Origin: Proteobacteria bacterium CG1_02_64_396
GTDB taxonomy: Bacteria > Pseudomonadota > MNWR01 > CG1-02-64-396
Direction of reading: 5' to 3'
Length of the DNA stretch: 33,834 bases
Assembly (NCBI GenBank): GCA_001872725.1
Contig: MNWR01000039.1
Coordinates: 1 to 33,834, forward strand
Part shown: piece by piece, positions 33,275 to 33,834 of the stretch
Position numbering within the stretch: the first letter of the stretch is position 1
How the letters are laid out: every line of letters begins with the position of its first letter
The notes under the pieces: model-generated
What the model was told of the DNA's origin: nothing
Database searches by the model: none
The model's input: only the letters and a program-made list of their open reading frames with translations
Position numbers and translations under genes: made by a program

Positions 33275-33834
33275 ACGGCGGTTGGTGGAGGCGCCTGGGC
33301 CGAAACCGGCGCTCGTGCTTGATGCGCCCCTTGCTGGTGGATGCGCTGCGCTTATCCACCCTACAAATGACCAACAAACACCCTACAAACAACGGGGGCC
33401 AATGGCCCCTTTTCTTCATGCAACCATTGTGGCCCACGGGCGCCATTCACGGTTGAACGGCGGTTGGTGGAGGCGCCTGGCCGAAACCGGCGCTCGTGCT
33501 TGATGCGCCCCTTGCTGGTGGATGCGCTGCGCTTATCCACCCTACAAATGACCAACAAACACCCTACAAACAACGGGGGCCAATGGCCCCTTTTCTTCAT
33601 GCAACCATTGTGGCCCACGGGCGCCATTCACGGTTGAACGGCGGTTGGTGGAGGCGCCTGGCCGAAACCGGCGCTCGTGCTTGATGCGCCCCCTGCTGGT
33701 GGATGCGCTGCGCTTATCCACCCTACAAATGCCCTACAAACACCCAACAAACAACGGGGGCCAATGGCCCCGTTTTCTTCATACAACCATTGTGGCCCAC
33801 GGGCGCCATTCACGGTTGAACGGCGGTTGGTGGA
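33275..33834. repeat. Tandem array with ~181 bp period
   Basis: Three full units and the start of a fourth, beginning ACGGCGGTTGGTGGAGGCGC at about 33275, 33457, 33638 and 33820 (steps of 181-182). Units are nearly identical, with a few substitutions in the third. Each holds a GCCGAAACCGGC hairpin, the REP palindrome (33336-33364, 33517-33545, 33698-33726), CCAACAAACA-type spacers and a GGGGCC-AAT-GGCCCC hairpin followed by TTTT. No unit contains a credible gene. The array is cut by the window end. Confidence 0.9.
33395..33413 (+). terminator. Terminator-like hairpin in array unit 1
   Basis: GGGGCC-AAT-GGCCCC followed by TTTTCTTC. The same structure recurs at 33576-33594 and, with one inserted G, at 33757-33776. 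The first could end metH transcripts about 200 bases after the stop codon. Confidence 0.6.

Noticed and set aside
33275-33834. CRISPR array
   Set aside because: Whole units of about 181 bases repeat, with no short repeats separated by unique spacers and no cas genes.

Overview
The window is GC-rich chromosomal DNA from a Gram-negative bacterium, most probably a pseudomonadote. Supporting signs are lpxK (lipid A), a TonB-dependent receptor, RF3, a P-protein of glycine decarboxylase split into two genes, and dispersed REP-like palindromes. I cannot place it to genus; the Zetaproteobacteria/Acidithiobacillia neighbourhood is only a guess. No rRNA, tRNA or CRISPR was seen.

Left edge (1-4320), accessory. 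The 3' end of an RHS toxin gene carries an AT-rich tip domain with the residues of an LAS/M15-type zinc peptidase. One base after it comes a small exported protein that is a plausible immunity partner. Next are an IS110-family remnant between two direct repeats, tgt, a frameshifted Abi/HEPN gene and a short MITE-like inverted-repeat element.

Glycine cleavage and lipoylation block (4319-13441, all minus strand). In transcription order: gcvT, gcvH, gcvPA, gcvPB, an HD-GYP protein with a dead receiver domain, lipA, lplB, lplA, lpdA. This supplies the T, H, P and L proteins plus the enzymes that lipoylate H-protein. The ligase is split into catalytic (LplA) and accessory (LplB) chains. REP-like repeats sit in three of the gaps. 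Upstream of gcvT lies a membrane protein with two lycopene-cyclase-type domains.

Signalling operon (14606-20960, plus strand). It encodes a TonB-dependent receptor, a receiver/HD-GYP phosphodiesterase, a YfiR-like periplasmic protein and a hybrid histidine kinase with PAS, receiver and Hpt domains. The last three are packed with overlaps or gaps of a few bases. The layout suggests an envelope-to-c-di-GMP phosphorelay.

Housekeeping block (21014-27960, minus strand). It holds tkt, a decayed four-helix-bundle gene, folK, panB, panC, panD and prfC. The three pan genes give a near-complete pantothenate supply, lacking only ketopantoate reductase.

Right end (28282-33834, plus strand). lpxK is followed by an RCC1-repeat fragment, a strong terminator and a short piece of the IS110-associated repeat. 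Then comes full-length cobalamin-dependent metH, and finally a tandem array with a period of about 181 bp, built on the same REP-like palindrome found in the gcv region. The array runs out of the window.
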